In this document: piece after piece, positions 1 through 7,342 of the stretch
Layout: each line of letters starts with the position of its first letter
Numbering within the stretch: the first letter of the stretch is position 1
Assembly (NCBI GenBank): GCA_028825345.1
Contig: JAPKAJ010000112.1
Span: 1 to 7,342 of the forward strand
DNA length: 7,342 bases
Direction: 5' to 3'
Origin: Arenicellales bacterium
GTDB lineage: Bacteria > Pseudomonadota > Gammaproteobacteria > Arenicellales > UBA868
Program-made: the position numbers and the translations under genes
Notes under the pieces: model-generated
Database searches by the model: none
What the model was told of the DNA's origin: nothing
The model's input: only the letters and a program-made list of their open reading frames with translations

Positions 1-1
1 G

Positions 2-379
2 GCCCGTGAAGAGATTGCCACAATTCTGATCGACAGCTGCGGTGAACTGCTGGATGATGCTGGCAGAAACCTGGTGCGGCTGCTGGCTCGCAATCGACGG
101 CTTGACGTGCTTAGCGCGGTTGCAGAGCAGTACGAACTGCTACGAGCCGATGCAGAGCGCACGGTCCAGGCACATCTTGAGAGCGCGCTCGCAGTACCCG
201 ACGAGCACCGTCAGCGTATTACCCAGGCTCTGGAAAAGCGGCTGGGTCGGCGTGTGGAGTTGACAGTCAGCACAGATGAATCACTGATTGGCGGCGCAGT
301 CATCCGTGCTGGCGATCTTGTTATTGACGACTCAGTTCGGGCCCGGCTCGAGAAATTGGCAGCTGCAGTTGGCGCCTGA
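2..379 (+). CDS. atpH: F1Fo ATP synthase subunit delta, C-terminal part (5'-truncated by window edge)
   Basis: The delta subunit is part of the peripheral stalk. It sits on top of the alpha3beta3 head and holds it to the b subunits, so that the head does not turn with the rotor. The reading frame is open from base 2 and ends at TGA 377-379, giving 125 visible codons. By comparison with the 177-residue E. coli protein, about 55 N-terminal residues lie outside the window. Visible family features are the CGELLDDAGRNLVRLLA segment (E. coli has CGEQLDENGQNLIRVMA), an EKRLGRRVEL segment, and the C-terminal signature DESLIGGAVIRAGDLVIDDS. The last motif normally reads VIDGS, so the glycine is an aspartate here. 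The gene lies 37 bases before atpA, as expected for the atp operon. An internal ATG at base 74 is not the real start, because homology continues upstream of it. Confidence 0.96.
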   Translation, partial: AREEIATILIDSCGELLDDAGRNLVRLLARNRRLDVLSAVAEQYELLRADAERTVQAHLESALAVPDEHRQRITQALEKRLGRRVELTVSTDESLIGGAVIRAGDLVIDDSVRARLEKLAAAVGA

Positions 380-403
380 CCCAGGCGCTGCAAGCGGCTT
401 CAC

Positions 404-409
404 GAGGAA
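404..409 (+). promoter_or_regulatory. Shine-Dalgarno site of atpA
   Basis: GAGGAA lies 7 bases before the ATG at 417 and 13 bases before the second in-frame ATG at 423. The spacing favours the first ATG, so the protein begins MAMQLN rather than MQLN as in E. coli. Confidence 0.75.
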
Positions 410-416
410 TTAAAGA

Positions 417-1964
<1,548 letters not shown>

Positions 1965-1995
1965 GCGTTCAGGCTAACTCGCGGAGCATCACGAT

Positions 1996-2859
1996 ATGGC
2001 AGGCGCCAAGGAAATCCGGACCAAGATCAAGAGTATCCAGAATACTCAGAAGATCACAAAAGCGATGCAGATGGTCGCTGCGAGCAAGATGCGTCGCGCC
2101 CAGGAGCGGATGAACCAGGCTCGCCCCTATGCCGGGAAGATGCGTAACGTGATGGCGCACCTGGCGCAGGCCAACCTTGAGTATAAGCACAGCTATACCA
2201 AGACTCGCGAAGTCAAGCGTGTGGGTTTCATCATAGTTTCCAGTGATCGGGGCCTTTGTGGCGGCCTCAACATCAATCTGTTTCGCCAAGTAATTAATGC
2301 GATGACCGAGTGGCGCGATAAAGGCGTCGATATCGATGTGACCATCATCGGTAGCAAAGGCCTGGGTTTTTTTAAACGCCTGGGCGTGAACATCGTCTCG
2401 GAGGCAGCCCATCTTGGTGACAAGCCGCAGTTGGCCGAACTGATTGGCGCCATGAAGATTATGATGGATGCGTTTACCGATGGCCGTATTGATCGGCTGT
2501 TCTTAGCGCACAATGGTTTTGTCACCACCATGACGCAGCAGCCCCGGGTCGACCAGTTGATTCCAGTTGCGGCATCCGAGCCGGACGAGCGCCTCGAGCA
2601 GCACTGGGATTACCTCTACGAGCCGGATGCCCGCGAAGTAGTTGATGCGCTGATGATGCGCTACGTCGAGTCGCTGATCTACCGCGGAGTGGTTGAGAAC
2701 ATTGCTTGCGAGATGGCAGCGCGAATGGTGGCGATGAAGTCTGCGTCTGATAACGCGGGCAACCTGATTGATGAGTTGCAGCTGGTCTATAACAAGGCGC
2801 GCCAGGCAGCCATTACCCAGGAAATATCCGAAATTGTTGGCGGAGCAGCGGCGGTTTAG
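1996..2859 (+). CDS. atpG: F1Fo ATP synthase subunit gamma
   Basis: Gamma is the central rotor shaft. Its N- and C-terminal helices form a coiled coil inside the alpha3beta3 head, and its rotation drives the conformational changes in beta. The 287-residue product has the same length as E. coli AtpG. The N-terminal helix carries the signature IKSIQNTQKITKAMQMVAAS (11-30), the middle Rossmann-like part contains SSDRGLCGGLN (82-92), and the C-terminal helix holds ELQLVYNKARQAAITQEISEI (about 260-280). The start at ATG 1996 has CGGAG at 1982-1986, nine bases upstream. Residue 238 is Cys in ENIACEMAARM, where E. coli has Ser. The rest of that helix is conserved. It lies between atpA and atpD in the standard operon order. 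Confidence 0.99.
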   Translation: MAGAKEIRTKIKSIQNTQKITKAMQMVAASKMRRAQERMNQARPYAGKMRNVMAHLAQANLEYKHSYTKTREVKRVGFIIVSSDRGLCGGLNINLFRQVINAMTEWRDKGVDIDVTIIGSKGLGFFKRLGVNIVSEAAHLGDKPQLAELIGAMKIMMDAFTDGRIDRLFLAHNGFVTTMTQQPRVDQLIPVAASEPDERLEQHWDYLYEPDAREVVDALMMRYVESLIYRGVVENIACEMAARMVAMKSASDNAGNLIDELQLVYNKARQAAITQEISEIVGGAAAV

Positions 2860-2897
2860 CGCTCGATCCTGCCCAGGAAAAGACAAGGAACCTTTAC

Positions 2898-2904
2898 GAG
2901 GAAA
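2898..2904 (+). promoter_or_regulatory. Shine-Dalgarno site of atpD
   Basis: GAGGAAA lies about 8 bases (counted from the end of GAGGA) before ATG 2911. Another ATG at 2906-2908 is too close to this site and opens only a two-codon frame (ATG CTA TGA) that overlaps the atpD start. A weaker AAGGAA lies further upstream at 2885-2890. The site therefore picks 2911 as the start of beta. Confidence 0.75.
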
Positions 2905-2910
2905 CATGCT

Positions 2911-4290
2911 ATGAGCACCGGCAACATCGTTGAAATTATCGGCGCCGTGGTGGACATCGAGTTCCCACGCGGGTCGGTACCGCGGATATACGACGCCCTC
3001 AATGTCAGCGAAACGGGCCTGACACTGGAAGTCCAGCAACAACTGGGTGACGGCATTGTGCGAAGCATTGCCATGGGATCAAGTGACGGCTTGAAACGCG
3101 GGCTGGAAGTCAGCAATAGTGGGGCGCCCATTACGGTGCCGGTGGGCGAAAAAACCCTGGGCCGGATCATGGACGTGTTGGGTAACCCGGTAGACGATGC
3201 AGGCCCGGTCGAAAGCGACCAGCAGTTGCCGATTCATCGCAAGGCCCCGGGATACGCGGACCAGTCACCCACAGTCGACATTCTTGAAACTGGCATCAAG
3301 GTAATCGACCTGATTATGCCGATCTCTAAGGGTGGCAAGATTGGCCTGTTTGGTGGTGCCGGTGTGGGCAAGACCGTTACGATCATGGAACTGATCAACA
3401 ATATTGCTAAGGAACATTCGGGTTTGTCGGTGTTTGCCGGTGTGGGCGAGCGAACTCGCGAAGGCAATGACTTTTATCATGAGATGAAAGAGTCGGGCGT
3501 GCTCGACAAAGTGGCTATGGTTTTTGGCCAGATGAACGAGCCACCGGGCAACCGTTTGCGTGTTGCCTTGACCGGATTGACGATATCCGAGCATTTCCGC
3601 GACGAAGGTCGGGACGTGCTGTTGTTTGTAGACAACATCTACCGTTACACCCTTGCCGGTACCGAGGTTTCGGCGCTGTTGGGTCGTATGCCGTCGGCTG
3701 TGGGCTATCAGCCGACGCTGGCAGCTGAGATGGGAGTACTGCAGGAGCGGATTACGTCGACTCGCACCGGCTCGATCACCTCGTTCCAGGCTGTGTACGT
3801 GCCAGCTGATGACTTGACCGATCCTTCACCTGCGACGACCTTCGCGCATCTAGATGCAACGCTGGTGTTATCCCGCCAGGTTGCTGAGCTCGGTATTTAC
3901 CCGGCGGTGGACCCGCTTGATTCGACCAGCCGGCAACTGGATCCATTGGTTGTTGGCCAGGAGCACTATGATACTGCTCGGGCCGTGCAGGGCACCCTTC
4001 AGCGCTACAAAGAATTGCGAGATATCATCGCAATTCTGGGCATGGATGAGCTATCGGAGGAAGATAAGCAGGCGGTAACCCGGGCCCGCAAGATTCAACG
4101 GTTTCTGTCACAGCCCTTTTTCGTCGCCGAAACTTTCACCGGCTCACCCGGCAAGTTTGTGTCTCTCAAGGACACGATCCGTGGGTTCCAGGGCATCATT
4201 GATGGTGAGTACGACGATATCCCGGAACAGGCTTTCTATATGGTCGGCGGCATCGAAGAAGCGATCGAAAACGCCAAAAACGTTACCTGA
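2911..4290 (+). CDS. atpD: F1Fo ATP synthase subunit beta (catalytic)
   Basis: Beta carries the three catalytic sites that make or hydrolyse ATP on the cytoplasmic F1 head. The 459-residue product matches E. coli AtpD (460) end to end. It has an N-terminal barrel with IVEIIGAVVDIEFP (6-19), P-loop GGAGVGKT (148-155, with K154 and T155 contacting phosphate and Mg), the catalytic glutamate E180 in GVGERTREG, Walker B LLFVDN (237-242), the YRYTLAG segment typical of gammaproteobacteria, and the DELSEEDK sequence of the C-terminal domain that meets gamma during rotation. The segment before the P-loop reads MPISKGGK where E. coli has CPFAKGGK, a mild change. All catalytic residues that I can place are present. 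The gene follows atpG by 51 bases and precedes atpC by 21 bases. Confidence 0.99.
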   Translation: MSTGNIVEIIGAVVDIEFPRGSVPRIYDALNVSETGLTLEVQQQLGDGIVRSIAMGSSDGLKRGLEVSNSGAPITVPVGEKTLGRIMDVLGNPVDDAGPVESDQQLPIHRKAPGYADQSPTVDILETGIKVIDLIMPISKGGKIGLFGGAGVGKTVTIMELINNIAKEHSGLSVFAGVGERTREGNDFYHEMKESGVLDKVAMVFGQMNEPPGNRLRVALTGLTISEHFRDEGRDVLLFVDNIYRYTLAGTEVSALLGRMPSAVGYQPTLAAEMGVLQERITSTRTGSITSFQAVYVPADDLTDPSPATTFAHLDATLVLSRQVAELGIYPAVDPLDSTSRQLDPLVVGQEHYDTARAVQGTLQRYKELRDIIAILGMDELSEEDKQAVTRARKIQRFLSQPFFVAETFTGSPGKFVSLKDTIRGFQGIIDGEYDDIPEQAFYMVGGIEEAIENAKNVT

Positions 4291-4311
4291 TCAGGACCAT
4301 AGGCAAGAGCA

Positions 4312-4737
4312 ATGGCCAATACCATTAAAGTCGATATTGTCAGCGCCGAAGAAGAAGTTTGGTCCGGTGAAGGCACCATGGTGTTTGCGCCAGCCGAAAT
4401 GGGTGAAATCGGAATTGCACCTCAGCATGCACCGTTACTGACCCGCCTCAAGGCTGGCGAAGTACGGGTGCAACAGGAGTCCGGCGAAGAAGAGTTCTTT
4501 TTTGTTTCCGGCGGCATGCTCGAGGTTCAGGGCCACTTGGTTACCGTATTGTCGGACACTGCACTGCGCGCTCATGACCTGGACGAGGCCGCCGCGCTGG
4601 AAGCACAGCGCCGCGCCGAGCAGGCAATGAGCGATCGTAGCGGTGAGATGGATTTTGCCAAAGCCAAAGCGGAACTGATCCAGGCCGCCGCGCAACTTCG
4701 CGCTATCCAGAAATTGCGCGGCCGGGGTCGAGGCTGA
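4312..4737 (+). CDS. atpC: F1Fo ATP synthase subunit epsilon
   Basis: Epsilon joins the foot of gamma to the c-ring, and in bacteria its C-terminal helices can extend into the head to inhibit ATP hydrolysis. The 141-residue product is close to the E. coli length (139). The N-terminal beta-sandwich (1 to about 85) holds GEIGIAPQHAPLLTRLKAGEV and the SGGMLEVQ strand, and the two-helix C-terminal domain starts near DLDEAAALEAQRRAEQAM. The helical domain is therefore complete, so inhibition is possible, but this is inferred. The tail is arginine-glycine rich (RGRGRG). The ribosome site is weak (AGG at 4301-4303). The first ATG fits the family start. It is the last atp gene and is followed after 37 bases by a SlyD-like gene. 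Confidence 0.98.
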   Translation: MANTIKVDIVSAEEEVWSGEGTMVFAPAEMGEIGIAPQHAPLLTRLKAGEVRVQQESGEEEFFFVSGGMLEVQGHLVTVLSDTALRAHDLDEAAALEAQRRAEQAMSDRSGEMDFAKAKAELIQAAAQLRAIQKLRGRGRG

Positions 4738-4774
4738 TACGCCCGACTGGGCAGCACCGTACCGAGCAAATTCC

Positions 4775-5251
4775 ATGTCGCAGCAGGTTGGCGTCAACAA
4801 GATGGTATCGATTGCTTACACCATCCGTGATGGATTGGGTAATATCGCCGAGCATAGTGGCCTGCCTATCTCTTATGTGCACGGTGTCCAGAGTAATCCA
4901 CTGTTTCCACAGATCGAGTTAGCGCTTGAGGGCTTGGCGGTGGGCGAGACTGCCGAGGTGTTCCTGACCGCCACTCAGGCGTTTGGCCCGCATGATCCGG
5001 GCCTGACCTTTTCGGACGATATCGACAATGCGCCTGAAGAACTACGCTATGTGGGCGCCGAACTCGACGCCGAGAACGAACAGGGTGAGCCCATGCATTT
5101 CAGGGTGACCCGCGTCGATGACGGACAGATCATTATCGACGGCAATCACCCGCTCGCAGGACAAGACATTACTTTCATCGTACGTGTAACCGAAGTGCGC
5201 GATGCCACACCTGTGGAGCTGGCGGCCCAGGCCCAGCAAAGCATTCACTGA
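4775..5251 (+). CDS. SlyD-like FKBP-type peptidyl-prolyl cis-trans isomerase
   Basis: SlyD-type proteins speed prolyl bond isomerisation and act as cytoplasmic folding helpers. They have an FKBP domain with an inserted chaperone (IF) domain. The 158-residue product aligns with E. coli SlyD: VSIAYTIRDGLGN (11-23), ISYVHG (32-37), ALEGLAVGE (50-58), TQAFGPHDP (67-75), the IF insert (about 76-120), and the returning FKBP strand IDGNHPLAGQDITFIVRVTEV (121-141). The FKBP motif that usually reads PGLE is PQIE (45-48), and the His/Cys-rich nickel-binding tail of E. coli SlyD is absent. It may thus be a distinct paralogue, so I give no symbol. ATG 4775 puts the usual number of residues before the first strand, although no clear ribosome site is visible. 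ATG 4802 would remove part of that lead-in. It lies between atpC and glmU in the same direction, a place where E. coli has no such gene. A role in ATP synthase assembly would be speculation. Confidence 0.9.
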   Translation: MSQQVGVNKMVSIAYTIRDGLGNIAEHSGLPISYVHGVQSNPLFPQIELALEGLAVGETAEVFLTATQAFGPHDPGLTFSDDIDNAPEELRYVGAELDAENEQGEPMHFRVTRVDDGQIIIDGNHPLAGQDITFIVRVTEVRDATPVELAAQAQQSIH

Positions 5252-5311
5252 ATTTGGTTTTGGCACACCTAGTGTCCCCCACCCCGCAGTGATTGCAGTA
5301 ATATTCTTCTT
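5252..5311 (+). other. Gap between the SlyD-like gene and glmU, no clear promoter or terminator
   Basis: This 60-base gap is T-rich at its left end, then C-rich (5276-5284), then AT-rich just before glmU. It holds a TTGGCA (5260-5265) that resembles a -35 box, but there is no matching -10 box at normal spacing. A weak hairpin (ACAC/GTGT with a three-base loop, 5265-5275) has no T-run after it. A short direct repeat GCAGT occurs at 5286 and 5295. I cannot assign a function to any of these. Confidence 0.4.
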
Positions 5312-6682
5312 ATGACGCTCGAAGTTATCGTACTTGCAGCCGGCAAAGGCACCCGCATGCGCTCTGCCTTGCCTAAGGTGCTGCATTGCCTTGCCGGACG
5401 GCCCCTGCTGGATCATGTCCTGCGCACCGCGGCGTTGCTGCAACCGGCGCGCATCCACGTGGTTTGTGGCTATGGTGCACAGGCAGTGCGTGAACAGCTC
5501 GGTGAATCGGGCAATATCAACTGGGTTGAACAGGTCGAACAACTGGGAACTGGCCATGCCGTTAGCCAGGCTCTGCCCCATATCTCACCCGGGGCAACGA
5601 TACTGGTGCTGTACGGCGACGTGCCCTTGGTGCGCGAAAACACACTGAACACTCTGGTTACTGCCCTCGGGCCTGGCGGTTTAGCGCTGTTGACTGCCGA
5701 GCTGAGCGATCCCACCGGGTATGGTCGAATCGTCCGTGATGAGCGCGATAAGGTCATCGCAGTCGTTGAAGAGCGTGATGCCAGTGAGGCTGAGCGCGCG
5801 ATCCTTGAAATTAATACGGGTCTCATGGCGGGCCCCGCCGAACAGTTTAGTGCCTGGCTTAGCGAAGTCGACAACGTTAATCGCCAGGGCGAGTATTACC
5901 TGACCGATGTCGTTGGCTGCGCTGCCCGCTCTGGAGTAACGGTTAGCAGTGTGAGCTGCGCTGATCCAGCAGAGATTAACGGTATCAATAGCCGGGGAGA
6001 ACTGGCCCAAGCTGAGCGATTGTTTCAGTTGCGCCAGGCCGACTCACTTATGAGTGCCGGGCTGACCCTGTATGATCCGGCACGCTTTGACCTGCGCGGC
6101 CAACTGAGTTTTGCCAAAGATTGTGAAATCGATGTCAACGTAGTGTTTGAAGGAACAGTGACTTTAGGTTCAAATGTTCGTGTTGGCCCGAATTGTCAGA
6201 TCATCGACAGCGAGCTTGGCGATGGTGTCGAGGTGCGAGCGAGCAGTGTTATTGAGGGGGCGAAGATAGCGGCTAACTGCACTATCGGGCCGTTTGCTCG
6301 CCTGAGACCTGGGACAACACTGGCGACCGGCGCCCGCGTGGGCAATTTTGTCGAAACCAAAAACGCAGCCCTGGGGAAAGACAGCAAGGCCAGCCACCTG
6401 GCCTATGTGGGTGATGCACAGGTCGGTCAGCGGGTAAACATTGGTGCTGGCGTGATTACCTGCAATTACGATGGCGCCAACAAGCACCAGACCCACATTG
6501 GTGACGATGCTTTTATAGGCTCGAACACTGCACTGGTTGCACCGGTGACGGTGGGTAACGGTGCAACCATTGGTGCTGGCTCTGCTATCAGTCGCGATAT
6601 ACCTCCCGGCCAGCTGGTCCTGACCCGCGCTGACCAAAAGACCCGGGACGATTGGCAGCGCCCGCAAAAGAAAAAAGACTGA
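5312..6682 (+). CDS. glmU: Bifunctional UDP-N-acetylglucosamine pyrophosphorylase / glucosamine-1-phosphate N-acetyltransferase
   Basis: GlmU acetylates glucosamine-1-phosphate with acetyl-CoA and then couples the product to UTP, giving UDP-GlcNAc for peptidoglycan and lipopolysaccharide. The 456-residue product has the E. coli length. The N-terminal uridyltransferase domain (1 to about 226) shows LAAGKGTRM (8-16) with R15 and K22, QLGTGHA (77-83), the Mg ligand D103 in YGDVP, and N226 in GINSR. A linker helix leads to the left-handed beta-helix of hexapeptide repeats (about 250-440), which carries R332, K350, the catalytic H362 in SHLAYVG, and ITCNYDGANK (382-391). The tail is lysine-rich. 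Both active sites are complete. ATG 5312 fits the family start, but no Shine-Dalgarno site is visible, which could mean coupling to upstream translation or an AT-rich leader. glmS follows after 67 bases. Confidence 0.98.
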   Translation: MTLEVIVLAAGKGTRMRSALPKVLHCLAGRPLLDHVLRTAALLQPARIHVVCGYGAQAVREQLGESGNINWVEQVEQLGTGHAVSQALPHISPGATILVLYGDVPLVRENTLNTLVTALGPGGLALLTAELSDPTGYGRIVRDERDKVIAVVEERDASEAERAILEINTGLMAGPAEQFSAWLSEVDNVNRQGEYYLTDVVGCAARSGVTVSSVSCADPAEINGINSRGELAQAERLFQLRQADSLMSAGLTLYDPARFDLRGQLSFAKDCEIDVNVVFEGTVTLGSNVRVGPNCQIIDSELGDGVEVRASSVIEGAKIAANCTIGPFARLRPGTTLATGARVGNFVETKNAALGKDSKASHLAYVGDAQVGQRVNIGAGVITCNYDGANKHQTHIGDDAFIGSNTALVAPVTVGNGATIGAGSAISRDIPPGQLVLTRADQKTRDDWQRPQKKKD

Positions 6683-6749
6683 ATGCGTTCATATCTGCTC
6701 GACGGCAACAGGCTCGTCATCGAAAAATAATGACTCGGGGAAAGACGTT
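6683..6749 (+). other. glmU-glmS gap with a 15-codon in-frame ORF
   Basis: Directly after the glmU stop (TGA 6680-6682) comes an ATG at 6683, in the same frame, that opens 15 codons (MRSYLLDGNRLVIEK) ending at TAA 6728-6730. There is no clear ribosome site before it, so independent translation is doubtful, but ribosomes ending glmU could restart there. Downstream lies GGGGA (6737-6741), which with 8 bases of spacing is the likely ribosome site of glmS. I see no terminator, and no regulator gene lies between glmU and glmS. Confidence 0.35.
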
Positions 6750-7342
6750 ATGTGCGGGATAGTCGGTGCGGTAAGAAACTGTGACGCCAGCGGTTTTTTG
6801 CTTGAGGGATTGCGCCGTCTGGAGTATCGCGGTTATGACTCGGCCGGCGTCGTCATTATCAACCAGGACGGTGATCTGGAGCGCGCTCGTACCGTAGGCA
6901 AGGTTGCCGAACTTGAGCAGGCGTTGAACCAGGCCCCGCTGGCGGGGATGACGGGTATTGCCCATACTCGCTGGGCCACACACGGCGGCGTCACCGAACC
7001 CAACGCCCACCCGCATATCTGTAATGGCACCCTGGCGTTGGTCTGCAACGGTATCGTCGAGAATCACGAGACTCTTCGACAAAAGCAGCGGGAAGCAGGC
7101 CTGGCGTTCACTTCACAGACTGATACTGAGGTCGTGGTACACCAGGTGTACCTGCATCTGCAAAAGGGCCTGGACCTTGCTGACGCTGTGCGCGCAACTA
7201 TGAAAGAACTTGAGGGTAGTTTCGCCCTTGCGGTTGTGCATGCGGGCGAGCCAGATCGATTGGTTGCGGCTCGACAGGGCCCCCCTTTGCTGCTGGGCCG
7301 CACCGGCGACGAGTCTTTTATCGCGTCCGATATTAATGCCCT
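6750..7342 (+). CDS. glmS: Glutamine-fructose-6-phosphate aminotransferase, N-terminal part (3'-truncated by window edge)
   Basis: GlmS makes glucosamine-6-phosphate from fructose-6-phosphate and glutamine, the first committed step of the pathway that GlmU finishes. The visible 197 codons cover most of the class II glutamine amidotransferase domain. The catalytic cysteine is the second residue (MCGIVGA), exposed after removal of Met. Other landmarks are LLEGLRRLEYRGYDSAG (17-33), HTRWATHG (72-79) with the glutamine-binding arginine, NAHPH (85-89), NGIVENHE (100-107) with the oxyanion residues Asn-Gly, and TDTEV (124-128). Residue 99, before NG, is Cys where E. coli has His. The sugar isomerase domains lie beyond the right edge. 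The start ATG 6750 is fixed by the catalytic cysteine and has GGGGA eight bases upstream. Confidence 0.97.
   Translation, partial: MCGIVGAVRNCDASGFLLEGLRRLEYRGYDSAGVVIINQDGDLERARTVGKVAELEQALNQAPLAGMTGIAHTRWATHGGVTEPNAHPHICNGTLALVCNGIVENHETLRQKQREAGLAFTSQTDTEVVVHQVYLHLQKGLDLADAVRATMKELEGSFALAVVHAGEPDRLVAARQGPPLLLGRTGDESFIASDINA

Noticed and set aside
4741..4752. Small inverted repeat GCCC-GACT-GGGC after atpC as a terminator.
   Set aside because: The stem has only four pairs and no T-run follows.
4802..4804. ATG 4802 as the start of the SlyD-like gene.
   Set aside because: It would leave only one residue before the first conserved strand, while ATG 4775 gives a lead-in like that of E. coli SlyD. 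Neither has a clear ribosome site.
5262..5278. Hairpin around ACAC-CTA-GTGT before glmU as a terminator.
   Set aside because: It is short with a C-C mismatch and is followed by a C-rich stretch, not T residues.
5042..5581. A 179-codon open frame on the - strand across the SlyD-like/glmU gap.
   Set aside because: It lies opposite two well-supported genes, its translation shows no recognisable domain, and long antisense frames are common opposite GC-rich coding sequence.
6439..6580. A 13-base direct repeat (CATTGGTGCTGGC at 6439 and 6568).
   Set aside because: Both copies encode the IGAG turn of the GlmU hexapeptide repeats, so the protein fold explains it.
6170..6667. A 165-codon - strand frame opposite the glmU acetyltransferase domain.
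   Set aside because: The + strand carries an intact and strongly conserved GlmU. The antisense product has no recognisable motif.
6683..6749. A glmS ribozyme or GlmZ-type leader before glmS.
   Set aside because: The 67-base gap is too short for the ribozyme, which is known from Gram-positive bacteria, and I see no matching core or clear hairpin.

Overview
The window looks like an ordinary chromosomal core region of a gammaproteobacterium. It carries the 3' half of the F1Fo ATP synthase operon followed by the amino-sugar genes glmU and glmS, all on the + strand, in the order seen in Escherichia coli (atpH-A-G-D-C then glmU-glmS). The ATP synthase subunits follow the gammaproteobacterial pattern closely: the beta subunit has a YRYTLAG segment, gamma is 287 residues as in E. 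coli, and the alpha N-terminus resembles MQLN-type starts. Base composition looks moderately GC-rich by eye. I cannot assign a genus.

Layout: 2-379 is the C-terminal two thirds of atpH (delta), cut by the left edge. Then come atpA (alpha, 417-1964), atpG (gamma, 1996-2859), atpD (beta, 2911-4290) and atpC (epsilon, 4312-4737), with gaps of 21 to 51 bases. Next is a SlyD-like FKBP-type peptidyl-prolyl isomerase (4775-5251), which E. coli does not have at this place. It is followed by glmU (5312-6682) and the first 197 codons of glmS (6750-7342), cut by the right edge. No gap exceeds 70 bases, and I see no RNA gene, mobile element, CRISPR array or convincing terminator.

The atp genes supply the stator delta, the alpha3beta3 catalytic head and the gamma/epsilon rotor parts of the enzyme that couples the ion gradient to ATP synthesis. 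GlmS and GlmU make glucosamine-6-phosphate and then UDP-N-acetylglucosamine, the precursor of peptidoglycan and lipopolysaccharide. With every gene on one strand, short gaps and no clear terminator, the block may be read as one long transcript, though this is inference.

I do not see a previously undescribed system here. Points worth a second look are the SlyD-like gene with its altered FKBP motif and missing metal-binding tail, a 15-codon in-frame ORF starting directly after the glmU stop, and a few substitutions at normally conserved positions (alpha C385-G386 beside the arginine finger, GlmS C99 before the NG oxyanion motif).
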